Shown in pieces: positions 1 to 6,867 of a DNA stretch of 9,949 bases (its first letter is position 1; each line of letters begins with the position of its first letter). A program made the position numbers and the translations under genes. The stretch spans positions 1-9,949 of the forward strand of contig JBBRVU010000159.1 in assembly GCA_038246575.1 (NCBI GenBank), in the 5' to 3' direction. The notes under the pieces are model-generated. The model was not told the origin of the DNA, did no database searches, and saw nothing but the letters and a program-made list of their open reading frames with translations. The stretch is from JACCUZ01 sp038246575 (GTDB lineage: Bacteria; Actinomycetota; Actinomycetes; JACCUZ01).

Positions 1-1739
1 GCCCCGGTCGGGATGATCCTCGTCGATCTGGCCACGCCGACCCGGGGTGCGATCCTCGCGGCGAACCCGGCGATGAGCGCCATAGTGGGGCGCTCCGTCG
101 AAGATCTGGTGACGATGACGGTGGCCGAGCTGGTCGGGGACCGCGGGATGCTGTGGCTGACCAGCCGGATCGTGCTGGCCGCCGATCAGACCCACAGCCC
201 CCCGGAAGAGCTCTGCTACCGCCGCGACGACGGGCGCGAGGTGTGGCTGCAGGTCAGCGCGTCGGTCGTTCCCGGCGCGGGCGACCTGCCCGCCTACGCC
301 ATCTGCCAGGCGCTGGACGTGACCCGGCGCCGGGGCGCGGAGGCGATGCTGACCCACCAGGCGCTCCACGACACGCTGACCGGGCTGGCCAACCGCCGGC
401 TGCTCACCGACCGGCTCCAGGTTGCGCTGGCCCGGCGCCGTCCCAGCACCTCGTGCATCGCTGTGCTGTTCATCGACATCGACCGCTTCACCGAGACCAA
501 CGCCTCTCTCGGGATCGACGGCGGAGACGCCCTGTTGATCACTGTCGGAAACCGGCTGCAGGCCGGGGTCCGTTCGGGGGACACTGCGGCGCGGGTCGGC
601 AGCGACGAGTTCGTGCTCGTGTGCCAGGACCTCACCGACGACGAGGTCCTGGCCCTCGCCGACCGGCTCCTGGCAGCGCTCGCGGCGCCTCACCAGATCG
701 CCGGCCGGCAAGTGTGCGTCACCGCCAGCATCGGCATCGCCTTGTCGCGACCGACCCTCGACGACCCCGAGGACCTGTTACGGGACGCGCAGGCCGCCGC
801 GACGCAAGCGCACGTCGACGGCGGTGCCCGGCACCGGGTCGCGAACCCCCAGCTGCGCGCCGAGCTGGCCGCTCGACGCCACCTCGACGACGACCTGCTC
901 CGGGCATTGCAAGAGGGCGAGTTCGTCCTGCACCATCAGCCGATCGTCACCACCACAACCGGCCAGATGCTCGGCGCCGAAGCACTCATCCGCTGGCAGC
1001 ACCCCGACCGCGGCCTGCTGCCCCCCGCGGAGTTCATCGAAGCCGCGGAGGCCTCCGGGCTGATCCTCGAGCTCGGACGTTGGGTGCTGCGCGAAGCCTG
1101 CGCCCAGATCGGCGCCTGGAACCAAGCCCACCCCCGTCAGCTACTCGCCGCGTCGGTCAACCTCTCCCCCGCCAGTTCACCGACCCCGGCCTCGTCGCCG
1201 ACACCCGCCGCGCACTCACCGACGCCGACCTCGACCCCTCACTGCTCTGCCTCGAGCTCACCGAGACCGCTCTCATCGACGCCACCCCCGACACCGTCGC
1301 CACCCTGCACCAGCTCAAGCTGCTCGGAGTCAGCATCGCCATCGACGACTTCGGCACCGGCTACTCGTCCCTGACCTACCTCAAACGGTTCCCGGTCGAC
1401 ATCGTCAAGATCGACCGCTCCTTCGTGGCCGGCATCGCCACCGACCCCGACGACGAAGCCATCGTCACCGCCGTCATCTCTCTGGCCCACTCCCTCGGAC
1501 TGCGCACAGTCGCCGAAGGCGTCGAGTCCCACGACCAGCTCGCCCACCTCCAGGCCCTTGGCTGCGACCAGGCCCAGGGATACCTCTACTCCCGACCCGT
1601 CCCCCTCCACGCCTTCGACCTCCTCGCCCGCCGCACCCTCACCCCGCCGCGGCCGGACGCACCGCCTCCGCCGGCAGTCCAGTGCCGCCCCGGCAACGTC
1701 ACCAGCCTCCGGCGCGCGCAGCCGGGGCGCACGCCTTGA
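1..1739 (+). pseudogene. PAS-GGDEF-EAL cyclic-di-GMP signalling protein, 5'-partial and frameshifted
   Basis: This gene makes or degrades cyclic-di-GMP, or did before the frame broke. The window opens inside a PAS domain: the first codons read APVGMILVD, a usual PAS start, so the true N-terminus lies upstream. The PAS domain fills residues 1 to about 105, counted from base 1. The GGDEF domain spans about 120-275, with DIDRF near 158, an RxxD inhibitory site at 191-194 and the signature as GSDEF at 200-204, one residue off the consensus. The EAL domain starts near 300 and has EAL at 327-329. The frame then breaks at bases 1166-1170. The rest of EAL continues in the third frame to the stop at 1737-1739, with ELTE, DDFGTGYSSL, KIDRSFV, AEGVE and GCDQAQGYL all present. 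Adding one C restores the family sequence NLSPRQFTD. Apart from GSDEF the catalytic motifs look intact, so the mutation is recent or a sequencing error. Without repair the protein ends near base 1374 with a meaningless Ser/Pro/Thr tail and half an EAL domain. Confidence 0.9.
1166..1170 (+). other. frameshift site in a five-C run
   Basis: The sequence reads AAC CTC TCC CCC GCC AGT. With six C instead of five it would read N-L-S-P-R-Q-F-T-D, the conserved start of the second half of EAL domains. Upstream homology is in frame 1 and downstream homology in frame 3, and they meet within a few codons of this run. Homopolymer slippage, either biological or in sequencing, is the simplest cause. Confidence 0.85.
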
Positions 1740-1771
1740 TCCGACAGTTGCGGCAACAGAGTTGGTACCGA

Positions 1772-2314
1772 TCAGGTTCGGTCGTCGGCGCGGGGCCGCC
1801 GGCGCCGGCGCCGGACGACGATGCCGGTGACGGTTCCGACTCCGGCACCGATGGTGGCTCCGGCAATGACGTCGCTGGGGTAGTGGTGCGCCATTGCTAC
1901 TCGTGCGGCGCCGATGGCCGCCGCGGCCGGTAGCAGGACGGGACCCAGCACGGGTCGTACGGTCGTCGCAGCCGCCGCGAACGCGGCGGCGTTCGCGGCA
2001 TGAGTCGAGGGGAACGAACCCGAGGAGGGTCGGCGCCGCGAACCACGCGCAAACAGAGCCGTCAGCCGGGACGGACGGTCCCTGCGGACCACTATCTGGA
2101 GAATCGCGGTCAAGCCGCTGGTCAAGACGACGCCGCCGACGCCGGCGACCCCGGACCCGCGCAACCGCGGGCTGGCGTACATCGCTGCTCCGAGCAGTGG
2201 CCAGATCACCCCGCGATCGGCGAGCTTGCTGATTGAAGGGAGTTTCCGTCCGGTGCGGCCGCGGCTGGCGATCAGCGAGCGTCGCAACAACCGCTTGTCG
2301 CGTCGATTGGTCAT
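1772..2314 (-). CDS. PAP2-family phosphatase, membrane protein
   Basis: A 180-residue member of the PAP2 (phosphatidic acid phosphatase type 2 / haloperoxidase) superfamily, which removes phosphate from lipid phosphates or related substrates at the membrane. All three family motifs are visible: RRDRPS at about 77-82 (the K/R...RP motif), PSTH at 102-105 (the PSGH motif, with Thr for Gly), and R138-x5-H144-x3-D148. The last supplies the nucleophilic histidine and its aspartate. Hydrophobic stretches lie at about 55-75, 106-135 and 150-167; the C-terminus is a run of arginines. The ATG at 2314 is preferred because AAGGAG lies six bases upstream; a TTG one codon earlier is too close to it. The gene is last in the minus-strand cluster and converges on the GGDEF-EAL gene across 32 bp. 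The substrate cannot be told from sequence. Confidence 0.88.
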   Translation of the reverse strand: MTNRRDKRLLRRSLIASRGRTGRKLPSISKLADRGVIWPLLGAAMYASPRLRGSGVAGVGGVVLTSGLTAILQIVVRRDRPSRLTALFARGSRRRPSSGSFPSTHAANAAAFAAAATTVRPVLGPVLLPAAAAIGAARVAMAHHYPSDVIAGATIGAGVGTVTGIVVRRRRRRPRADDRT

Positions 2315-2336
2315 CAAATTCTCCTTGGACGGGACT

Positions 2337-2355
2337 CGTCGGTGGGATCCCGACG
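2337..2355 (-). other. stem-loop in the leader of the PAP2 gene
   Basis: CGTCGG at 2337-2342 pairs perfectly with CCGACG at 2350-2355 around a seven-base loop that contains the palindrome GGGATCCC. It lies just upstream of the PAP2 ribosome-binding site, between that site and the longer stem-loop at 2366-2399, so the two could act together on readthrough or translation. No function is proven. Confidence 0.4.
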
Positions 2356-2365
2356 CGGCCCGTGA

Positions 2366-2399
2366 CCGCCCCGGCTGCTCGACGATCGTGCCGGGGCGG
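2366..2399 (-). terminator. GC-rich 10-bp stem-loop between the 61-residue gene and the PAP2 gene
   Basis: CCGCCCCGGC at 2366-2375 and GCCGGGGCGG at 2390-2399 form a perfect ten-base-pair stem with a 14-base loop. It sits in the 99-bp gap, directly after the stop of the 61-residue gene. No T-run follows on the minus strand, so it is not a classical intrinsic terminator. Hairpins without a U-tract are often proposed as actinobacterial terminators. It could equally stabilise the upstream mRNA or reduce expression of the PAP2 gene. Confidence 0.5.
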
Positions 2400-2413
2400 C
2401 CACGAGTGCTCGG

Positions 2414-2599
2414 TCAGCCGCCGAGACCTCCGGGCAGCCTGCCCAGCAGGTCCGCAGGGTTGATGCCGAACTTTGAAAGGATGCCGGCGTCCTTCTCGGT
2501 GTCGACCTTGTCGGGCAGGTCCGCTTCCGCCTGAGTCGCCTGGTCGTGGTCTCCGCGGGACTTCAGCATTTTGATGATCTGCTGCTTGTCGATCTGCAT
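2414..2599 (-). CDS. conserved 61-residue hypothetical protein
   Basis: A small, charged, soluble protein with no signal peptide or membrane segment. The N-terminal half (DKQQIIKMLKSRGDHDQATQAEADLP) looks helical. The C-terminal part is a DAGILSKFGINPADLL segment followed by a Gly-rich tail. From memory, similar small proteins with the 'RGDHD..A..AE..LPDKVD' pattern occur widely in actinobacteria, but I know of no assigned function. The ATG at 2599 is chosen because GGAG lies seven bases upstream; an in-frame GTG at 2605 would overlap that site. The gene lies 64 bp downstream of the four-helix membrane protein gene, probably in the same transcript. The restrained composition and clean ribosome-binding site support a real gene. 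Confidence 0.75.
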   Translation of the reverse strand: MQIDKQQIIKMLKSRGDHDQATQAEADLPDKVDTEKDAGILSKFGINPADLLGRLPGGLGG

Positions 2600-2663
2600 G
2601 TTCACTCTCCTCGGTGGGTTCGTACGGGGTTGCCCGGCAGGTGGCCAGGCACCGTTGGCGGGC

Positions 2664-3317
2664 TCAGCCGCCCAGACCTGCCTCGTCGACGTTGCGGTGG
2701 AAGCGCATCCCGGACAAGCCGCCGAGGAGTGCGCCAGCCAGGCTCACCACTGCGACGGCAAACAGGGCAATGACTCCGGCGGTGGTGACATTTCCTTCGT
2801 CGACGGGAATCCGGGGAAAGCTGTTGAGGCTTGCCAGGACGTTGTACTTGGTGCCCGCGACGACTCCGAGGACGGCAAGGACGACGGCGATGACCACGGC
2901 CCATAGCCACACGGCAGCGCCTTGCTTGAGCCCGTTGAAGCGGGCCATCCGGCCTGCGACATAGCCTCCACAGAAGTAGGCGACGAAGAGCACGACCAGC
3001 AGGGCGATTCCGCCGACCAACCCGATGGTGCCGGCGCTCTGTGTCGCGTTGCTGGCCGTCCCGAGGTCGGTGTTGGTGGCCACGCCGACGGCGGTGCCTG
3101 CAGCGGCGAGCAGGGCGGTCAGGAGAACGGCGGTCCCGGTGGCGGTGAGCCAGCCGAAGAACGCCGAGCCGATCTTGACGCCGCCATAGTGGCGTTCTTC
3201 CCTGGCGCGGACGGTCTCCCGATGAGCCTCCGATCCGGCCTCTGAGGGGCGGGGTTGGGTGCCCAGGCGGGTGCTTCCGTTCGGGTCATGCTCTGACGGG
3301 GTTGAACTGGTGCTCAT
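2664..3317 (-). CDS. four-helix integral membrane protein of unknown function
   Basis: 217 residues. The first 45 are polar and Ser/Thr/Glu/Arg-rich and probably cytoplasmic, ending in REERHYGGVKIGSAFFGWLTA. Four hydrophobic helices follow at about 50-80, 97-121, 134-155 and 178-203. Between helices 2 and 3 is GGYVAGRMARFNGLKQG, a glycine-rich segment typical of small actinobacterial membrane proteins found near stress genes. The C-terminus is short and polar. No catalytic motif is seen. The ATG at 3317 has GGGAG seven bases upstream; earlier in-frame starts would overlap the preceding gene. It lies 61 bp after the DUF2382 gene and 64 bp before the 61-residue gene, on the same strand. A role in envelope or stress physiology is inferred only from these neighbours. 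Confidence 0.82.
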   Translation of the reverse strand: MSTSSTPSEHDPNGSTRLGTQPRPSEAGSEAHRETVRAREERHYGGVKIGSAFFGWLTATGTAVLLTALLAAAGTAVGVATNTDLGTASNATQSAGTIGLVGGIALLVVLFVAYFCGGYVAGRMARFNGLKQGAAVWLWAVVIAVVLAVLGVVAGTKYNVLASLNSFPRIPVDEGNVTTAGVIALFAVAVVSLAGALLGGLSGMRFHRNVDEAGLGG

Positions 3318-3378
3318 GCTGTGGCTCCCTGCATCTGCGTGTCTGTTGCTGCTCGTATGCCCGTGTGGACGCGGAAGC

Positions 3379-4179
3379 TCAGCGGCTGCCGGGCTCGGCG
3401 GTTGCACGCTCGTCGGGGATGTCCACCACGTCGGCGTCTGTCTCGATCTGCTCCTTGCGGACCTCGTCGGAGACGGTCTGCTCGCCGGCGACGGTTTCGG
3501 TGCCCATCCGGACGCGCTCGACGGGTACCGTCTCCTTGGCCACGACCGGCTGCTCGGCGTGCAGGGTCACCTCGTGCTCCTCGGAGGTGATGCCCCCTCC
3601 CGCCATCGCCTGGTCGCGGTTGGCGTCGGTGATGGGCTCCCGTTCGATGCGGACCTCTTCGTGGCTCACCGGAACCGTCTGGGTCACATTCTCGGTGACC
3701 ACGTACTTGCGCAGCCGGGCCTTCCCCGCTGCGACCGTCTCGGTGTCGACAGTCAGTTGCTCCTCCGATCGAGTCATCGCTGTGTCGGTGGTTGGCCCGG
3801 AAGTGTCCCGACCGGCCACGTCCTCGCGGCCTGCGTGTTCTCTTGACTGCGGCTCCGGCGTCTCCATGCCGTAGTAGCGATACAGCTCTGCCTCCTCCTG
3901 CGCGCTGAGGTGGCCGTCGGCCCCGTCAACCCGCGGGGCGTCCTTGACGGTGTCCTTGGCGAAGGGCACCCGGATCTCTTTGCCGTCCGAGGTGGCCCCG
4001 GCGAGCGGGACGAACGACTCGCCGCTGCCGAACAGGCCGGTCTTGACAGTGACCCACTCTGGCGTGCTCGTGTCGTCGTCAAGGAACACCTGGCCGACCT
4101 TCCCGATCTTGTCCTCGTTGTCCCCGACGACAGAGCCGCCGTCCTGAATGAGCGTGTGGAGCTGGTCCGCGCTGATCAT
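3379..4179 (-). CDS. PRC-barrel and DUF2382 (YsnF/AvaK-type) stress protein
   Basis: 266 residues. Residues 1 to about 80 form a PRC-barrel domain (DKIGKVGQVFLDDDTSTPEWVTVKTG, then FVPLAGA and VPFAKDTVKDAP), a small beta-barrel used for protein or RNA contacts. A linker with LSAQEEAELYRYYGM near 91-105 is a segment commonly seen in this architecture. A DUF2382 domain follows at about 137-250, recognisable from EEQLTVDTETVAAGKARLRKYVVTENVTQTVPVSHEEVRIEREPI and the later AEQPVVAKETVPVERVR. It is acidic, soluble and without a signal peptide. The family is linked to general-stress genes in Gram-positive bacteria, but its biochemistry is not established. The ATG at 4179 has GGAG six bases upstream and opens the PRC domain; a TTG at 4191 is less likely. 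The gene lies 45 bp downstream of the channel-like gene, so co-transcription is likely. Confidence 0.9.
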   Translation of the reverse strand: MISADQLHTLIQDGGSVVGDNEDKIGKVGQVFLDDDTSTPEWVTVKTGLFGSGESFVPLAGATSDGKEIRVPFAKDTVKDAPRVDGADGHLSAQEEAELYRYYGMETPEPQSREHAGREDVAGRDTSGPTTDTAMTRSEEQLTVDTETVAAGKARLRKYVVTENVTQTVPVSHEEVRIEREPITDANRDQAMAGGGITSEEHEVTLHAEQPVVAKETVPVERVRMGTETVAGEQTVSDEVRKEQIETDADVVDIPDERATAEPGSR

Positions 4180-4224
4180 GCTTGTCTCCAATGAGGTGGT
4201 GCGGTTGCTGCGGTCGGCTGACCG

Positions 4225-5022
4225 TCAGCGGGCGTGTGCGCCGCCGGTGTCCTGCGGCGAACTTCCGTCGGCGCGGGTCTTGGCCTCGTCGGCGCGGTCC
4301 TGTCCGCGCTCTCGGGCCAGCGCCATGTCCTGCTTGACCTGGTCGGAGCTCTCCTTGCCCTTCTGGTAGGCGCTCTCCAGCATCTGCTGGGCGACTGGTC
4401 GGCCACCGAGCCCGAAGGCGAGCGCAAGGCCGAGGGCGAGGGCGAACACTGTTGCAGCGAAGGCGATCCGGACGATCTCGGGTGCGATCTGCAGCTGCTC
4501 GAGGATCATGAACGAGGCGATGACCATGACCAGGGCCGGGACGACCGTGGCCACGATCTTGCCGGTAGGCGTGTCGCCCATGAGCTTCGCGACCCCAGCG
4601 CCGACGGCGCCGGCAATGACAGCAGCGATCACAAAGATGATGATGGCGGCGATGATGTTGGGCAGATACGCAAGCACCTGGTTCATGAACGTGGTCAGGG
4701 CCGGGATCTTCAGAGCGCCGATGGCCGAGAACAGGAAGAACACGAAGACCAGCCAGAACACCACCCGCCCGATGCCGTTGGAGGGACTTGCGCCGGGCAT
4801 GACCTTGTCGACGTACTTGCCGGCGTCAGAGGTCTCCAGGTGTTTGTCGACGCCCGCCTTCTGCAGCGCCTTGGTGACAACGGCCTTGATTATCCTGGCG
4901 ATGACGTAGCCCAAGAGTAGGATGATCAGCGCACCTAGAAGACGCGGCAGGAACTCGACGATGCTGTCCAAACCCTTCTGCAGGCTGTCGCTGACGCTCA
5001 TCGGTGCAATTGCGGTGATCAT
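4225..5022 (-). CDS. MscS-like TM-helix membrane protein
   Basis: 265 residues resembling the conserved TM-helix repeat proteins annotated as mechanosensitive ion channels. Hydrophobic helices lie at about 24-46, 86-106, 119-146, 156-175 and 184-205. The segments FLPRLLGALIILLLGYVIA, LPNIIAAIIIFVIAAVIA and ALGLALAFGLGGR are typical of the family. The cytoplasmic beta-domain of true MscS is absent, so channel activity is not assured. The C-terminal 55 residues are charged and helical (YQKGKESSDQVKQDMALARERGQDRADEAKTRADG). The ATG at 5022 has a GGAAGAG purine stretch a few bases upstream. The frame stays open to 5151, but that extension (with PRPVREQFHHPL) looks non-coding. This is the first gene of the probable minus-strand operon, so the promoter should lie upstream of 5022. 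Confidence 0.87.
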   Translation of the reverse strand: MITAIAPMSVSDSLQKGLDSIVEFLPRLLGALIILLLGYVIARIIKAVVTKALQKAGVDKHLETSDAGKYVDKVMPGASPSNGIGRVVFWLVFVFFLFSAIGALKIPALTTFMNQVLAYLPNIIAAIIIFVIAAVIAGAVGAGVAKLMGDTPTGKIVATVVPALVMVIASFMILEQLQIAPEIVRIAFAATVFALALGLALAFGLGGRPVAQQMLESAYQKGKESSDQVKQDMALARERGQDRADEAKTRADGSSPQDTGGAHAR

Positions 5023-5289
5023 GGTGTCTCTTCCGTCGAGTGGGTGGTGGAATTGCTCTCGGACCGGCCGGACTGGTCGGTGCTCTGACTGATCCGATTC
5101 GGCCGGACGTAGCACCGAGTTCGCGGCACGCGCATCTGGTGCGTCACGCAAGTCTCACCGCGTCGGCGTGAGGCTGTGCCCGTGCTCAGGTAGCCCAATC
5201 CAGAACTGGAAAAATGATTCGGTGGGCCGCCTACGCCTGGTCGGCGCGTGCAGATACAGAGCCCGCGGTCGGACCCCTCGTGGTCGTGG
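5023..5289 (-). other. 267-bp region upstream of the operon
   Basis: No gene is seen here. It should hold the promoter for the channel-like gene and the genes after it, unless they are transcribed from beyond the small ORF at 5290-5580. I found no convincing sigma-B-type (GTTT...GGGTA) or housekeeping promoter by eye on the minus strand. An 11-base inverted repeat, TGCGT-C-ACGCA at 5140-5150, is the only compact operator-like element noticed. It lies about 120 bases before the start codon. Confidence 0.3.
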
Positions 5290-5580
5290 TCACGTTGGAC
5301 CAGCGGCAGGCCCCGCCGCCAGTGCGGGCTGATCGGCCCGCATCACCTGTTCACAGCGGCGGCAGTCCGCTCCACTGGCGCCGGTGAACCCGACCGTCGC
5401 GAAGACGTACCAGCCGCTGATGCTCACCCCGCACAAAGCCTCACGCGACGTGACTCGCGGATCGGGACCGGACGGGACGCCGTGGCGTACCCCCAGCGGG
5501 ATCCAACCCGGGCCCGACCGCGTAGGCAAAGGCCCGGTGACCTTGCGCGACTTTGCGGCAACGACAAAACGGGGAAGCAC
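5290..5580 (-). CDS. small hypothetical protein with possible zinc-binding cysteines
   Basis: 96 residues if the GTG at 5580 is the start. That GTG has GAAAGG six bases upstream, the best ribosome-binding site in the region. The middle reads GWIPLGVRHGVPSGPDPRVTSREALCG and the later part GWYVFATVGFTGASGADCRRCEQV. The pattern H...ALCG...CxxC recalls small actinobacterial proteins with one likely zinc site, in which 'RHAV...ALCG' precedes 'C.RC'. The family is recalled, not searched. The N-terminal 20 residues and the Ala/Pro-rich tail look less constrained. The frame stays open upstream to 5637, but without a better start. It is divergent from the sigma-factor gene and co-directional with the stress operon. 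No function is proposed. A chance ORF is possible, but the residue pattern argues against it. Confidence 0.5.
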   Translation of the reverse strand: MLPRFVVAAKSRKVTGPLPTRSGPGWIPLGVRHGVPSGPDPRVTSREALCGVSISGWYVFATVGFTGASGADCRRCEQVMRADQPALAAGPAAGPT

Positions 5581-5786
5581 GGCACACCTTTCAGAAAGAT
5601 CGGGATCGATGGCCATCTGGCCAGGTCCGTCCGTCAAGGACGGTGACGAGTTGCTCTAGGTGGTAAACGCCGCGCCAGGAGATCCATGACGCACGTTCTT
5701 TGAGGAAATGAGGCCACGCCCTCAGGACTACTGTCGGTCTAGCGGGGCACGGGTTGCTCGATATGGGACTCGAGCAGGGAGCTGAC

Positions 5787-5852
5787 ATGGCGAGTCATGG
5801 GGCAAACCCTGTCTCGACAGTGCGACGCGGAGCAGGCTTCCGCGATGACTGA
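5787..5852 (+). CDS. possible 21-residue leader ORF overlapping the sigma-factor start
   Basis: An ATG at 5787 follows AGGGAG by five bases, the strongest ribosome-binding site before the sigma gene. It reads 21 codons (MASHGANPVSTVRRGAGFRDD) to a TGA at 5850-5852. The stop overlaps the internal sigma ATG at 5845-5847. The layout suggests translational coupling, in which ribosomes finishing the leader restart on the sigma frame. The peptide itself resembles nothing I know. Alternatively the site serves the ATG at 5797, and the leader is accidental. Confidence 0.35.
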   Translation: MASHGANPVSTVRRGAGFRDD

Positions 5853-6867
5853 CACCCAGGTGGTTCACGCGGTCGTGGTGCCAGACAAGGACGCCGCGCC
5901 CGAGGATCCCTCCGCCGCTGTCCTGGCCGTTATCGGACCGTTGCGGCGGTTCGTGTGCTCGCTGGTGAAGGACACCGGCGTCGCGGACGACATCGTGCAG
6001 GAAACCCTGGCCCGGTTGCTGACGCGGCAGCCCAAGCTGGATGACTCCGCCCTGGTCGGCTACGCGCTGGTCGTCGCCAAGAACCTGGTGCACACCGAGG
6101 GGCGCCGACAAGACCGCGAGCGTCGTCACCGACACCTGCTGCACGACAGCCAGCCACTGGACACCCCGCACGATGTAGTGGTTCGCGCGGAGGATCAGGA
6201 CGCGATACGCGAGGCCCTGGGCAAGCTCCCTGCCGGGCATCGTGATGAGCTGGTCGACCATGTCGTCGCAGGCGCACCACTGACCGCTCTGGCCCGAGAC
6301 GGCAACAGTGCGGCGCTCGCAACCCGACTGGCACGAACCCGGGCACGGCTACGGGTGGACTATCTGCTGTCCGTGCGGCGAGTGGACCTGCCCACCGACC
6401 GGTGCCGACCCGTCCTGCTCTCTCTCTCCTCCGGAGACCAGCGACGTCAACGGGTCCTTCGCTCGGGCAACCACCTCGTGGCGTGCGAGCAGTGCGCGGA
6501 CCTAGCTCCGCCACTGCTGCAACGTGACCGAGCACTCGTCGGAATCATTCCGATGCTCCCGCTCGGCCAACGGCTGCTGGAGCGCTTCACCCAGCTGGCA
6601 CGTCACGGACCCACCCAGCTGGTCGCCGGTGCCACTGCAGCGGCGGGCGGCACCCTCATCGCCGTGATGAGCATTGGCGGTCCAGCACCAACTCCACCCC
6701 CGGCAGACCTGCACAGCTGTCGCTTGCCAGCGGTATGGGACCACCTCGTTGCCACGAGCATGGGACCACCTGGAGGTGTCAGTGAGCATCTCGGGCCCCG
6801 GTTTCGGTGTCAACGATGCCGCACGGGTTGGGCCGGTCTCGCTGCCGGTATGAGGGTCCTTCGATGA
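5797..6867 (+). CDS. ECF-type sigma factor with fused zinc finger and membrane segment; 3' end replaced by IS sequence
   Basis: A sigma-70-family regulator, numbered from the ATG at 5797. Sigma region 2 lies at about 49-111 (RRFVCSLVKDTGVADDIVQETLARLL, then ALVGYALVVAKNLVHTEGRRQ). Region 4 is at about 135-188 (REALGKLPAGHRDELVDHVVAGAPLTALA, then ATRLARTRARLR). Next comes a zinc-finger-like site of the anti-sigma type: C203, then H226-x3-C230-x2-C233. A hydrophobic segment at about 273-295 could anchor the protein in the membrane. Such sigma/anti-sigma fusions suggest self-regulation from the membrane. Up to about residue 309 the sequence is native. The last 47 residues are read from the left end of the IS21 element and mean nothing, so the native C-terminus is missing here. 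The true start may be the ATG at 5845 (MTDTQVV), since neither start has an ideally placed ribosome-binding site. DNA-binding regions are intact, so partial function is possible. Confidence 0.8.
   Translation: MGQTLSRQCDAEQASAMTDTQVVHAVVVPDKDAAPEDPSAAVLAVIGPLRRFVCSLVKDTGVADDIVQETLARLLTRQPKLDDSALVGYALVVAKNLVHTEGRRQDRERRHRHLLHDSQPLDTPHDVVVRAEDQDAIREALGKLPAGHRDELVDHVVAGAPLTALARDGNSAALATRLARTRARLRVDYLLSVRRVDLPTDRCRPVLLSLSSGDQRRQRVLRSGNHLVACEQCADLAPPLLQRDRALVGIIPMLPLGQRLLERFTQLARHGPTQLVAGATAAAGGTLIAVMSIGGPAPTPPPADLHSCRLPAVWDHLVATSMGPPGGVSEHLGPRFRCQRCRTGWAGLAAGMRVLR
6721..6724. repeat. candidate target-site duplication CGCT (partner at 9407-9410)
   Basis: CGCT directly precedes the TGCCA tip at 6725 and recurs at 9407-9410, after a CA dinucleotide. 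Four bases fit the size range of IS21-family duplications. A four-base match near an uncertain edge can easily be chance, so this is tentative. Confidence 0.3.
6725..6771 (+). repeat. IS21 terminal repeats, istB-side end (two copies)
   Basis: Two copies of TGCCA-N5-ATGGGACCACCT, at 6725-6746 and 6750-6771, are spaced 25 bases apart. The 12-base core ATGGGACCACCT is identical in both. The istA-side end carries the same unit inverted. Multiple terminal repeats are a known IS21-family trait and are thought to bind the IstA transposase. Confidence 0.85.

Noticed and set aside
1747..1757. GTTG-CGG-CAAC hairpin between the convergent GGDEF-EAL and PAP2 genes
   Set aside because: A four-base stem without a T-run is too weak to call a terminator.
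3259..3874. Overlapping plus-strand frames opposite the DUF2382 gene
   Set aside because: Their translations resemble no family, and the minus strand carries recognisable PRC and DUF2382 domains.
4234..4920. A plus-strand frame of 228 codons opposite the MscS-like gene
   Set aside because: Its translation is low-complexity Asp/Gly/His-rich, as expected from the antisense of hydrophobic codons; the minus-strand protein has clear membrane helices.
5023..5230. Possible sigma-B-type promoter near the GGGCTAC on the minus strand (about 5190)
   Set aside because: No GTTT lies at the needed distance and the -10 is off consensus.
5248..5659. Plus-strand frames opposite the CxxC ORF
   Set aside because: They are Arg/Pro-rich without a convincing ribosome-binding site, while the minus-strand frame has an ordered Cys pattern and a good start.
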